This document shows positions 11,668-21,941 of a stretch of DNA of 64,000 bases, one piece after another; positions within the stretch are counted from its first letter, which is position 1; each line of letters starts with the position of its first letter. Under the pieces are notes generated by a model, which was not told where the DNA came from, did not search any database, and was given only the letters and a program-made list of their open reading frames with translations. This stretch comes from Adineta ricciae (taxonomy: Eukaryota; Rotifera; Eurotatoria; Adinetida; Adinetidae), in contig CAJNOJ010000377.1 in assembly GCA_905250025.1 (NCBI GenBank), positions 23,924-87,923 of the forward strand, in the 5' to 3' direction. The position numbers and the translations under genes were made by a program.

Positions 11668-13587
11668 ATGGCTCAATCACCAGTTCCTTGGGATGAAAAC
11701 GACGAAGGCAATTCGATTTCAGCAGTCAGCTCCAGTGATTTAAATGCGTATGCGAAAGAATTTGTACCAGGATTTATCCCGAAACTTTCGTCTGCTGAAC
11801 AAATCAATGCTGAAATGGAACAAAAATATGCACGATCGACAACCGCTCCAACGACTACTGCAGAAACGCTCAACGAAACAACAAAATCTAACACTTCATC
11901 CGTTTCGAAAGGCAAGAAAGCTATTGCTGTTGTTAAACGAGACATTGGGAGACAGAAGGAACCGTTGAACATTCTCTTCTGTGGCCATGTAGATGCCGGA
12001 AAGTCAACCATCGCTGGTCATTTACTGTAATTACGTCTCCTTTCCGTTTCAAGTCTGTTTTATAACTGAATTTTGCTTTAGGTTCTTGGCTGGTCAAATT
12101 GATCAACGAACTTTAGAAAAACATCAAGCAGAAGCTCGTGAGAACTCGCGGGAGTCAGGGGTGCATGCGTTTGCAACGGATACTACCGAAGAAGAACGAG
12201 CACGCGGTATAACTGTCGAAGTTGGTCGAGCTTGGTTTGAAACCGAGAGAAAACATATCGTTATTCTTGACGCACCTGGCCATCGACACTTTGTACCAAA
12301 TATGATTCTTGGAGCAGCTCAAGCAGACGTTGCCGTATTGGTAAGTTGGGTTATGCCACATGGATTTTACCTAAGTTACTATTTGGACTATCTCATAGGT
12401 CGTATCAGCACGCAGAGGTGAATTTGAAACGGGTTTTGAACGTGGTGGTCAAACTCGTGAGCATACGATGTTAGTAAAAGCAGCTGGCGTACGTCGTATG
12501 ATTGTTCTAATCAACAAAATGGATGATTCGACTGTTAACTGGGATCAAGCACGATACAATGAAATCAAAAATAAATTAATACCTTATTTGAAAAAGTGCG
12601 GTTTTAAATCGGACGAAGATATTACCTTCATCCCATGCAGCGGTATGAAAGGATCTTTTCTCAAAACGGCTCCTGAGGAGCAATGTGCTCCTTGGTACAC
12701 GTGAGTGTTTTCAAACGGTAGCTTTCAATTAGAAATGTTTTTTGCGCGTGTTTATAGTGGATCGGCATTTGCTCAGTATTTGGATAGTTTGCCACCGTTC
12801 AGTCGTAATATCGATGGTCCATTTCGTATGCCGATAGTTGAAAAGTACAAAGTAGGTCTTGTATTGAGTTGACAAAATGTAATATTTAATTTTGAAAAGG
12901 ACATGGGAATAATTGTGATGGGTAAAATTGAGTCTGGATGCTGTCGAGTTGGTGATCAATGTGTAATCATGCCCAACCGGAATCGTGTGAAAGTAACAAA
13001 TATCTATTATGAAGATATGGAAACTGATTTTTGTATTTGTGGAGAAAATGTTCGATTGAAACTGGAGAATATTGATGAAAACGTTTGTATTCCATCCATC
13101 TGTTTTAAATTGAATCGCTCATGAAATTCTCTTTTTTTTGTAGAAGATTTCATCTGGATCTGTTCTATGTAGCACGGAGAGCGAACCATGCCATGTTGGA
13201 AAACTATTTGATGCTGAGGTAAATTTCTTGATGAAACATTCACGTGATCTGAAAGTAATGTCTTTTATGATGTAGATTGTGGTTGTTGAACACAAATCAT
13301 TCATATCTCCTGGCTATTCGGCAGCTCTTCACATCTACGGGGCATCCGTCGAAGTTCAGTTGCAAAAACTAATCGTTTTAGTGGATCGGATGACAGGTGA
13401 ACGAACACAACCGAATCCACGTTATATTAAACAAGGTCATGCTGCGATTGCTCGATTTCAGTTATCTCAATCAGGAAAAGGAATCTGTATGGAATTGTTC
13501 AAAAACTTTGCTCCACTTGGTCGATTTACATTACGAGAACAAAACGGAACAGTCGCTGTGGGCCACATTCTCAAAATAATTGAATAA
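11668..13587 (+). CDS. eRF3-like translation termination GTPase (7 exons)
   Basis: Exons 11668-12026, 12082-12340, 12399-12700, 12758-12851, 12900-13082, 13144-13218 and 13276-13587 join in phase to 527 residues. It is the GTPase that helps eRF1 release finished proteins. Seen: a PAM2-like motif ([11 protein letters not shown], residues 25-35), which in eRF3 binds poly(A)-binding protein; P-loop GHVDAGKS near 106; a [14 protein letters not shown] stretch; DAPGH; NKMD; then barrel domains with MGKIESG and a C-terminus GRFTLRE...VAVG, as in eRF3. The N-terminal extension is short (~97 residues). It is closer to eRF3 than to EF-1A or HBS1 because of the PAM2 motif and the [14 protein letters not shown] stretch. 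It may be an extra, fast-evolving paralog. The block B copy is damaged. Confidence 0.88.
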
Positions 13588-13819
13588 AGAATAAGTAACG
13601 AAATGATGATTCATTAAACATTTTTTATCTAACGAAACTTTTCTATTGTAAAGTATATGTCCTTCAAATGCACTGTTAAGAAAAAAGAAATAGACACGCG
13701 TGTATTATACGTATAGTCATTTGATTTGTTCCCTTCTATTATTCTTTTCATTGTATGATTTCCTACAAAAAACGACAATAGATTTTAATACTATATAGAT
13801 TTATCCGTAGAAGCACTAT

Positions 13820-14166
13820 TTACAGCTGCTATTGCTTTAATGGCACGTGATCATGGAAGACCTTTATTAGAAGATCAATTACTTTTTTGTCTAATGCTTC
13901 GTGATCGCGATCAAGCATTTTTCTGCTCATCAATACGAAAGTATGAATATATGGGATTGAAAAGCAAATTTAGTTGGTTGGGCGGTATTACTAGGCAATC
14001 AACGAGGCAAAGTTGATGTTTCTCCATATACTGCTTCGGCGTGAGCCCACGATCTTAGTAATTTAGCTTTCGTGATGAAAGTATTGATTATACTCAACAT
14101 ATTTGGCAAGCGGATGTTATTGCTGAACTACATGTATGGCCAGGTGGCTTTCATAGTTTTCTTCCA
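13820..14166 (+). pseudogene. Alpha/beta-hydrolase (HSL/esterase-like) remnant
   Basis: Plus-strand pieces in shifting frames read AAIALMARDHG...LEDQLLFCLML, then a stop followed by AHDLSNLAF, then AELHVWPGGFHSF, the usual end of HSL-type esterases with the catalytic His. The 5' half with the oxyanion and serine regions is gone. Block B keeps about 470 bp more of it, and A lacks this between GCACTAT and TTACAG. The in-frame TGA before AHD is shared, so the gene was already dead before A and B split. Confidence 0.7.
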
Positions 14167-16273
14167 CACATTTCTCATGAACTATTTCTTTATACATTAA
14201 ATTGCATATTTATTTGGTATGCGTCATATCATAAAAGAGCTGAATAAAGAAGAAGCAATTCTTAATGCCATTTCTTTCTTATTGAGAGGTTCGATGTGAG
14301 CAAATTATTCAAGATATTTGGCTAAGGTCTTCACAGTTCCATGATAGAATGCATATGTCAATACAAATATGTTGTGTTTTGATCGGTTGATGCAAGTCCA
14401 TGTTATTAAACATAGAATAATGCAATATGGACAAAATATAAGATTTGTATTTAATTTTTTTACCTTGGAGACTTAACATAATATTTCATAGATTATTTGT
14501 TAGAATATGAATAAATGTTTCGTAGCAATCATGGAATTATATTATCGATAGAAGAAAAAAAAGATCAATATTTTGAATACTATACTGTCTTAAGATCAAA
14601 TACAAGAAGAACGAGCGAACTTCTTTTTTTTCCGTTCTATCGCATCTTGCGGAGCATATATCTTATAGCAAGAAAAAAAATCAACAGACATTTATTCATA
14701 TAACTCATACATGTGTACAGCTTATTCCAAGTGATTAGACTGAATGCAAAAGTGGCCGGCACCCAGAAGGTTAAACCAGTAATACAAATTGCCTTCTTCG
14801 TCATTTCGAATGGTAGAAAAATGATGATATATTGAATGAAAATTCATATTTTCCTCTTTGTTGTCTTCTGTCCAGTTATATTATCCATTCGAAAATGGCT
14901 CATACAGCTAAATGATCAGTAGGTAATTTCCCTTTGTTGGTGATTTGTTCTCGAAAATGGCCAGGATCTAGCCAGGGAAAATCACCACGTCATCTTGGAT
15001 TTTATGTAAGAATATTTCCATACACTTTCACGGTATTTTCCTTTCCTTCACATGCGTCAATATATATAGGCAAGTATGTGATTTGCTCTCGTGTTACTTC
15101 TACCTATTCTGTTCTCGTTCACAGCTATATTTGCTATTCTCATTTCGCTTCTCGTTCGTTTCAAGTTCTTCTTCCTTTACAAATAAACGAGAGGTTTTCC
15201 CTTACATTTCGGAAAACTTACACCCTTATTGTTACTCTTTTGAACGCTACGATTGTAAAATAAAATTTATAGACATCGGAATTAGTAATCTGCATAATTA
15301 TCAATTTTGTTCACGATCACCATACTCATTCGTATAGAAGACTTGATAATACCAAAGAATCTTTTATTATTCGACAGCAGTGTCTCTAATAGAAATTTGA
15401 AATACAATGTACAGCTACTCTCTGTTTTTTAGCACTCTGTATACATGTGTAATTTATTTTCAAGAATCAAATACGTACACAGTGTATAAGCGCAACAGGT
15501 AACCACCTGTACAAAAATAGTTTCATAAAAGAAAAAATTTTTATTTTACCCTTAGATTATTAAATACATGAAGATATAACATACGGAAAAAAATAAAGTT
15601 TTTCCATCAAAATATCCATAACCTGAATCTTTTGCCAAACACAGTCGCAACAGATACTTTCATCGATCTATATGATTGATGGAATATATGACATATAAAT
15701 ACAAATGGAATCCGATCGATAAGCACAAGAACAGTTAACCACATAAGAATCTAAGTGAAGGCGGGAACGAAAGTCGAAAAAAGACAACATTGATATATTC
15801 GGTTATCCACAATGATTTATGTTCAGTTTTGGTTTCCTCCGTATTTTAGACATAAATAGTTGAGTACCCATCGTTCACTAACACAACTTTTTTGTATATT
15901 GTTCGATAAGATATGAAAGGGGCAACGTAATCAAAATATCACTCTACAACTCTCAAGTCGTTTTTTTGCGCTACACTGCACAATAGATATTTTTTAGTAT
16001 GTGTGCTAAAACTAATGATTATGAGATGTTTGCAGTATGAGAAAAAGAACAGAACTTGGAGCTCGCGCTCATATCAAAAGAAGCAAATGAAGGAAGAGAA
16101 GAATTTTGAAGAGACCTATTTTAATTTTTCAGTATAATGAAGTACTATAAAACGGCATTTACTAGATCGTATAGCTCATGCGTTATAGCAGTTAGCACAA
16201 CTGCGCTTTCTCATTATGCTCATTAGAGACAAAGAAAGAAAAAAAAAGAAAAAGTACAGAGTGTCTAGAGAAT
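14167..16273. other. Long intergenic stretch, no gene seen
   Basis: AT-rich with many short open frames, none preserved intact in block B. It contains an A-only segment (14935-15227). Block B in turn has about 770 bp not present here, which would fall near 15967. No tRNA, rRNA or transposase is recognised. Confidence 0.5.
14935..15227. mobile_element. A-only 293-bp segment flanked by CCCTT
   Basis: Block B reads straight through TTTCCCTTATTG where A has 293 extra bases bounded by CCCTT on each side. Either a small element inserted with a 5-bp target duplication, or B lost it by recombination between the two CCCTT copies. No terminal inverted repeat or coding content is seen. Confidence 0.35.
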
Positions 16274-16541
16274 AATAAAGAGAAGTGATTCTAGAACAGT
16301 GAAAAACATTATTTATTTATATATTGAATGTCGACGTTTCGACTCAAGTAGAGTCCTTGTCAAGACAGAAAAAATGTGTGAAAGAAAGTGTTTAACTTTT
16401 TGAACGTAATTGGAGATTTCAGTACTTTCTTCTACACATTTTTTCTCTGTCTTGACAATGATTCTACTTGAGTCGAAACGTCGACATTCAATACATAAAC
16501 AAATAATGTTTTTCACTGTTGTAGAATCATTTCTCTTTATT
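16274..16541. repeat. Foldback (palindromic, MITE-like) element
   Basis: Two arms of about 115 bp (16274-16389 and about 16423-16541) are near-perfect inverted copies, sharing GAATGTCGACGTTTCGACTC, around a 33-bp loop (16390-16422). Transcribed, it would form a long hairpin. No coding capacity. In block B the same element has the inner part inverted. Confidence 0.85.
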
Positions 16542-16763
16542 ACTAAATTACTACCCGTAAATCATCGATCATATTGTCTGGAGAGTGATTTTTCAAAAAA
16601 GAACTGGACTATTTCTGTTACAGCTCGAGCAAAGGAGTCGATTTTTCTTATCAATGATGGAGGTATGTTCAAAGTTTATCTTCATAAAGATATGCACAGA
16701 GAGAATCTTTATTAAGTACTACTAAGTCAAATTGACAAATCTATACGGATTATTTATACATAG

Positions 16764-17813
16764 ATGTACAGCACAGTATCAATACTTTCACACAAACTTC
16801 CAATCGTTCTTTTCATCGTGACCTGTTGCACTATATTCTTGATTTCCAGCCAAGTATCGCGTTCTCAAAATCAAACTAAGCAATTGGCTCTTTTTGGCAG
16901 AAACGATTTTCAAACTTTAACTGTTCATTATACACAAAATGAAATTCATTTAGCTATAGTATGTGCAAATAAAAAGTTTAATAAATTAGCGCTTACTTCT
17001 ATTAAATCAATCATGTTTAATCATCGCAGATCTTACACTCTAACATTTCATATATTTACTGATGCAAGTGGAAAACAATTATTCAACACTTATTTTTCTT
17101 CTGTAAAAAACATGTGTACGAAATTTCGAATATATCCCATAGGAGATTTAATGAAAGTGGGTAATCAATTTCTGAAAAAGCATCAAGTTACTGTTTCACA
17201 TTATTCTGGTCTTTATGCTTTTTCCAAAGCTTTAATTCATGATTTATTACCAGCTGATGTACCACGAGTCATTGTGATTGATTCCGATGTTATTTTTGTT
17301 GATGATGTATATTCTATTTGGGAACAATTTCGTTTATTTAAAAGAAACCAAACTATATTAGGTTTAGCAAAATGGAATCCATCTCTACCAACTGATTACA
17401 AATACAATGGATCAAACCCTGATCCATTTCTCACTGGTATCGTCTTATTAGATTTAAATATTTGCCGACAAGTTGGTTTTACAGAATTATTAGACGAAGC
17501 TATTGATTTTGCATATATCCATCTAGGACTGAGATCATTATGGACTGCAGATCAAGTTGCATTGAGTCTATTTGCTACTTATTTTCCACATCATTTTGTG
17601 GCTTTACCGTGTTTCGTAAATGGACACACATCTCATTATATAAATAATGGATTGACATGGAAATCGATTTGCAATGGAGAATATCCTCGTACTCTTCATG
17701 TTGTGCCTTCAGACACACTATTAAATAAATCAAATTATTTCGGATATTGGTATGCAGTTTTTAATGATATGCCTCTCGAATGGCTATCTTACTGCAATAT
17801 AAAACAACGCTAA
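16764..17813 (+). CDS. GT8-family glycosyltransferase (LARGE/xylosyltransferase-like)
   Basis: Single exon, 349 residues. A short cytoplasmic end is followed by a membrane anchor (about 13-30, LPIVLFIVTCCTIFLISS), then the lumenal catalytic domain: type II topology expected in the Golgi. Seen: the start HLAIVCANKKF, HYSGLYAFSKALIHDLLP, the metal-binding DxD as DSD (173-175), NPDPFLTGIVLLDL, and a TADQVALSLF stretch. This order matches the xylosyltransferase domain of LARGE and GXYLT proteins, which use a UDP-sugar. The sugar donor and acceptor cannot be told from sequence. It is shorter than LARGE and has only one catalytic domain. Block B copy (52727) is intact. Confidence 0.85.
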   Translation: MYSTVSILSHKLPIVLFIVTCCTIFLISSQVSRSQNQTKQLALFGRNDFQTLTVHYTQNEIHLAIVCANKKFNKLALTSIKSIMFNHRRSYTLTFHIFTDASGKQLFNTYFSSVKNMCTKFRIYPIGDLMKVGNQFLKKHQVTVSHYSGLYAFSKALIHDLLPADVPRVIVIDSDVIFVDDVYSIWEQFRLFKRNQTILGLAKWNPSLPTDYKYNGSNPDPFLTGIVLLDLNICRQVGFTELLDEAIDFAYIHLGLRSLWTADQVALSLFATYFPHHFVALPCFVNGHTSHYINNGLTWKSICNGEYPRTLHVVPSDTLLNKSNYFGYWYAVFNDMPLEWLSYCNIKQR

Positions 17814-18099
17814 TAAGTCTCTCGTGTGCAATGTTTAGTACTAAGGAGTATTTTGTCACTTCAGTTATGTACGTTCTTTCAAGTATTGATTATAGAATAA
17901 AATTAATTAGTATTTTCGGTCTCAACGTGTCTGTTGACGTTGAGGACGCGGAAGATTTGATTTCAATTACAACAAGATTGAATCAATATTCTCCGCTTTA
18001 CATTCTTCGGTAAACAAAAGAGAAGTACTTTTATTTCTTCTCCTTCTTCTTCAACGAACATCTAATGCGTGATTGACGATTTGTATGTGTAACATAACC
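17814..18099. other. Short intergenic spacer
   Basis: A frame ending in LNQYSPLYILR is open in both blocks (60 codons from 17831), but most differences change the residue, so coding is doubtful. Block B has about 125 bp extra just before it. Confidence 0.3.
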
Positions 18100-18982
18100 A
18101 TGAGACAACTGTACTACATTGGATACTTTCTATTCAAATGCACTTTAGCTGTGCAGGTTGGATGCCTCCGAAATGCGTCATTTTCGGGTATTTCGACGGG
18201 TATATGGTTGAACGATTCAATCGATTGCAATAGTTGTATATGTTATATGCTGAAAACAAATTCATGTGCTTTAAATTGTTATAAAAGTATGATGAATGTC
18301 ACGAATTGTCTACTATTCAGAAATTATTCGACTGTCTCTGGCGGAGTTCAAGTGGTTGCGACGTCAAACAGCTCTTCAGCTTGTTTCATAGAATTTCCAC
18401 CAACATCGGTCGACACTACCACCTTATTACCAACTACCACGCAAGGTAAGTGTCCGAACTTACGTTGCGCATATCCATATTATCGCTCTCGAATATTCAG
18501 CAGTGACTACTGTCGGGCCAGTGTGTGCTGGGTACATCAAATCCACTGTTCTCCTACAACTTTACAATGCTGCGAATCAATCATATATTCAATATTCATA
18601 CACATATCGAGCGATAGGTGCAATAACAACGCTGATGTTTTGCTTTCAGAATCAGCAATACTTCTGGGCTTTAGATAGCGTCTCCATGAAGGATTCCCAG
18701 AATCATATGGAATTAATAAAAAATGGAGGATTTGAGACGGGTGGTTGGGATTATTGGACATATTACTGTAGTAAATATGATGGGAGCGGTATGAGTAACA
18801 GTTATCTTTCATGTTCACCAAAATCTGGAAGCTACTTTTATCTCGACATTCAATATAGCGCAGCGGATGGAATATATCAAAATGTAACTACAGTCGTCGG
18901 CAGGAATTATACGATCAGTTTTTATTTAGCCAGTCCTTTGGGTGGTAATGTGTCCGTGGCTATAGTTTCTGTTGGGCCCTAA
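18100..18982 (+). CDS. Secreted two-domain protein with jelly-roll-like C-terminus
   Basis: Two exons (18100-18445 and 18501-18982) join in phase to 275 residues. The ATG at 18100 gives a signal peptide (MRQLYYIGYFLFKCTLAVQ). Residues ~20-105 form a cysteine-rich domain, resembling PAN/apple-type or similar disulfide folds only loosely. A Thr/Pro linker (TTTLLPTTTQ) follows. The C-terminal ~160 residues have NGGFETGGWDYWTYY and a later NYTISFYL, typical of jelly-roll carbohydrate-binding domains such as CBM4/9 or DUF642. Probably binds sugars outside the cell. Both introns and both termini are kept in block B. Exact family not recognised. Confidence 0.68.
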
Positions 18983-19368
18983 TTTGTATATATTCTAACT
19001 GAAACCTTGATTTTACTCAGATCTTTCTTTTCTGTTTGATGTTGTCTTTATTCTTGTTGATTTTACTGTAACGACATTCGCCAAAATATTCACAAATATC
19101 ACAAAGAGAAAGAATGCCCGAATCGACGCATCATGATTATGCCGATTCATTGATTTTTCTAGTTTTACTTTCATCGGTGTGAAAGTAAAAAGAAATTAAA
19201 AAAAACATCAGCGTTTCCCTTGTGCTCCATTTGAAGCATTTTTCGTAATGACATTACGCGATATTTTTTGTGTAAATATACATTCATATCACGCGCACAT
19301 GCTCTATCTAACGTTATCTTTTTTGTTCGCTTCTCAGTGCATGCTACACAAAGATAAAAAAAACATTC
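18983..19368. other. Intergenic, no gene seen
   Basis: Contains the imperfect inverted pair TTTTACTTTC / GAAAGTAAAA around 19165-19195. Nothing coding. Confidence 0.4.
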
Positions 19369-20574
19369 ATGCAAATTGAAGACCTGTTTACATTGGTTTT
19401 GTTTGTTTTTGCTTGCAAATTTGATCAAATATGTTCCTTAACGAATGAAAACACTTGTACACCCACATCAGCTGGGAATAGTTCTATAGATGACGTACCT
19501 GCTATTAACAGCGCTTTGTTAACATGTGGCAACGGAGGAACGATTATCATCTCTTCAAATACAATATTCATGATTCGAAGTCCGCTTGACTTCGCTAATT
19601 GTCGACAATGCAGCTTTCAAATCGAAGGAACGCTTAAAGTATCAGATGATCTCAATTACTGGAATGGTAAAACAGCGTTTATCCTATTACAGAATATCAC
19701 TGGTGCTACCATTCAATCGTTAACTGGAATGGGAATTATTGACGGAAGCGGGCAAGTGTACTGGGACTATTTTGCCAAACATAAAACCTATAAAAGACCT
19801 CTGCTTATGTTCTTCAGCAATGCTTCAAATATTACGTTCAATAACATCAAACTGAAAGATGCCCCGATGATGTTCGTCACTGTCAAGGATAAGTCGTATA
19901 ATATTTCATTCTCTGATTTGATTTTAAGTGCTGTATCGACATCTGTCAATGATCCTAAGAACACTGACGGTTTTGACATCGGTGAATGTTCTCACGTTAC
20001 ATTAAATAACATTCACGTGACAAATGGCGACGATTGCGTGGCGTTTGAAAATGGCGCAAACTACATCACGGTCAACAATATCACTTGTGTCGGATCACAT
20101 GGTGTATCTGTCGGAAGTCTCGGTCTAGGTGCCGGGGAGACGTACGTAGTGCAAAATGTGTACGTATCTAAAATCAAGATGATTAATTGCTCCAAAGCAG
20201 CTGGTATCAAATTGTGGCCCGGAGGTTCATCTCATGGATCAGTATTTGTGACTAATGTGACATATGATGGTGTGATCGTGGACAATTGCGATTACGCTTT
20301 TCAGATAATGAACTGTTATGAATCGGAGAGTAAAACATGTGAGAAACATCCGTCGACAGCTCGACTCTCCCGAATTCATCTGATGAACTTTACGGGGAAA
20401 ACATCAAGAAAATACGAACCTCACGTTGCCAATATCGATTGTCCACCGAACGGAACTTGTGATTTAACGTTTACAGGATGGGATATTATCGCTCCGCACC
20501 GAAAATCAGTTGTTCTTTGTGCTCACTATGATCATCCTTCTGGTGTAAAATGTACACCAGGTGCTTTCGGGTGA
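19369..20574 (+). CDS. Secreted GH28 polygalacturonase-like enzyme
   Basis: Single exon, 401 residues, close to the family's normal length. A signal peptide lies near residues 1-22 (LFTLVLFVFACKF). It is a right-handed beta-helix pectin hydrolase. Catalytic motifs in order: NTDGFD (D200), NGDDC (D221, D222), SHGVSVGSLG (H244; family usually GHG), and GIKLW (279-283), where most polygalacturonases have RIK. The aspartates and histidine needed for hydrolysis are present; the Arg-to-Gly change points to an altered or exo-type substrate. Role: breaking plant or algal pectin in food. Metazoans rarely have GH28, so transfer from fungi or another source is likely (inference). No intron. Confidence 0.9.
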   Translation: MQIEDLFTLVLFVFACKFDQICSLTNENTCTPTSAGNSSIDDVPAINSALLTCGNGGTIIISSNTIFMIRSPLDFANCRQCSFQIEGTLKVSDDLNYWNGKTAFILLQNITGATIQSLTGMGIIDGSGQVYWDYFAKHKTYKRPLLMFFSNASNITFNNIKLKDAPMMFVTVKDKSYNISFSDLILSAVSTSVNDPKNTDGFDIGECSHVTLNNIHVTNGDDCVAFENGANYITVNNITCVGSHGVSVGSLGLGAGETYVVQNVYVSKIKMINCSKAAGIKLWPGGSSHGSVFVTNVTYDGVIVDNCDYAFQIMNCYESESKTCEKHPSTARLSRIHLMNFTGKTSRKYEPHVANIDCPPNGTCDLTFTGWDIIAPHRKSVVLCAHYDHPSGVKCTPGAFG

Positions 20575-20936
20575 AGTTTTCTTTCGAATAAATCTATTTT
20601 TTTCCGAGAACCAGGTATTTGTCTATAAAATTCACTCTCGTTTTTCTGTTTCCGTTTGATGATGTCTCCATTTCAGAAAAAGCAGACAGTCTGATCCGAT
20701 GAGTAGCAGCAATTCGATTATTTTTGTTCACTGCCTCAATTTTTCCTACGCAACGCGAGCCTTTGTCTAGATTTGTCATAATTTCATTATTAAATCTCAC
20801 ACAATTATCTCCTCAAGAATGTCGAGTTTATATTTATTGAGAAAGGACAAACATATACGCTCTCCACTCATTTCCAGAGTATCTTTATTCAAAATATTTT
20901 CCACAAAAATTACGACAAAGTAGCCAATTGAAGAAC
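20575..20936. other. Convergent 3' region
   Basis: Between the GH28 stop and the minus-strand U-box-Rab stop. A minus-strand 68-codon frame (20800-20594) is open here and starts the same way in block B, but its end is frameshifted there; coding status is unclear. Block B has about 195 extra bases in this region. Confidence 0.3.
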
Positions 20937-21941
20937 CTAACAACACCCAGTTTCCTTCTTTGGTTTTTTAACAGGAGGTCTCAGCTGAATTGATCCTCTT
21001 CGATTCTGACGGTCAATAGTTGTATTGCTACCATTTTTCTTTAATTGGTCTAACAAAGAACGACTAGCCAGTATACATAACACTAATTGATTAAACATTG
21101 CTTGTATATTTTTTTCAGTAACCGCCGACGTATGAAATAGAGATATATCGTTTTCCGTCGCAAATTGTTCGGCGTCTTTGAATATTTGATCTTCCGGATC
21201 TTCAGATAGATCAGTTTTATGACACAGAAGTACCGATTGGCACCCAGTAGAGTGATGTTGTTTGAATTTAGGATACCATCCATCTATTACATCTTTCAAC
21301 GTTTCCGGTTGGCTTACATCACAAACAAATATTGCACCATGACATCTATATTGATCTGTCCAAACGTTAGTGTATCTCATGTTACCTGGTAGATCGACAA
21401 CTGTGATGGAAACGGCATACCGTTCTTGGAATAAATCATCCAGATGCAGCGCTATCATATCAGGACCTATAGTAGTGCTATATTGATCTTTCCGAAACCG
21501 AGTTGGAAATTGTAAATATCGGACAATCGTTGTTTTACCTACGCTTCTATCACCCAACATACATATTTTAATCCGCAATTGAGGATATTTCTTGTCTTGG
21601 AACTCTTCTGGCAATCCTCCAGGCTTAATAACTAATTCACGTGAGAGTAATTCACAATGCTGTGCTTTTTCTTGTTTTTCGCGAAACTCTTCGATAGCGT
21701 TCTTGAGACTAATATTTAGAATAAAACCTTCGTTGATCAGAACTTTACCTGTCATGGGAGATGTATTATTAGTACTTAACCAACGTTCTATTTGACACTT
21801 TTCGTAACTACGACCATCTTCGATTAATATAACAGGCATTTCCATAACGGCAAGCGATATTGGACATAAGAAATCCCTCGGCGTTTCCATTTCTTTGCTT
21901 CGTTCGTCCGAGCTTCTAAAAATATTATTATCACCCAACAA
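20937..21941 (-). CDS. U-box - Rab-like small GTPase fusion
   Basis: Single exon, 334 residues. Residues ~20-92 are a U-box, the E2-docking fold of a class of ubiquitin ligases (FLCPISLAVMEMPVIL, SYEKCQIERWL, SPMTGKVL). Residues ~122-295 are a Ras/Rab-type GTPase: P-loop GDRSVGKT (130-137), switch I TTIG, G3 as DLPGN (usually DTAGQ), G4 as HKTD (usually NKxD), and TSA near 271. The last residues GCC form a Rab-type double-cysteine prenylation signal, so it should sit on membranes. It would couple a GTP switch to ubiquitination at a membrane. The changed G3 and G4 residues may alter hydrolysis or base recognition. The fusion is seen; the combined role is inferred. Block B copy has a stop codon. 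Confidence 0.86.
   Translation of the reverse strand: MLGDNNIFRSSDERSKEMETPRDFLCPISLAVMEMPVILIEDGRSYEKCQIERWLSTNNTSPMTGKVLINEGFILNISLKNAIEEFREKQEKAQHCELLSRELVIKPGGLPEEFQDKKYPQLRIKICMLGDRSVGKTTIVRYLQFPTRFRKDQYSTTIGPDMIALHLDDLFQERYAVSITVVDLPGNMRYTNVWTDQYRCHGAIFVCDVSQPETLKDVIDGWYPKFKQHHSTGCQSVLLCHKTDLSEDPEDQIFKDAEQFATENDISLFHTSAVTEKNIQAMFNQLVLCILASRSLLDQLKKNGSNTTIDRQNRRGSIQLRPPVKKPKKETGCC

Noticed and set aside
11668..13587. Identity as EF-1 alpha or HBS1
   Set aside because: A PAM2-like motif and eRF3-specific stretches in the G domain and C-terminus fit eRF3 better.
16165..16225. Possible tRNA near TATAGCTCATGCG
   Set aside because: No B-box and no pairing arms; only a chance resemblance to a D-loop.
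16410..16715. 101-codon ORF over the right half of the foldback element
   Set aside because: Made of inverted-repeat sequence and not preserved in block B, where the element is flipped.
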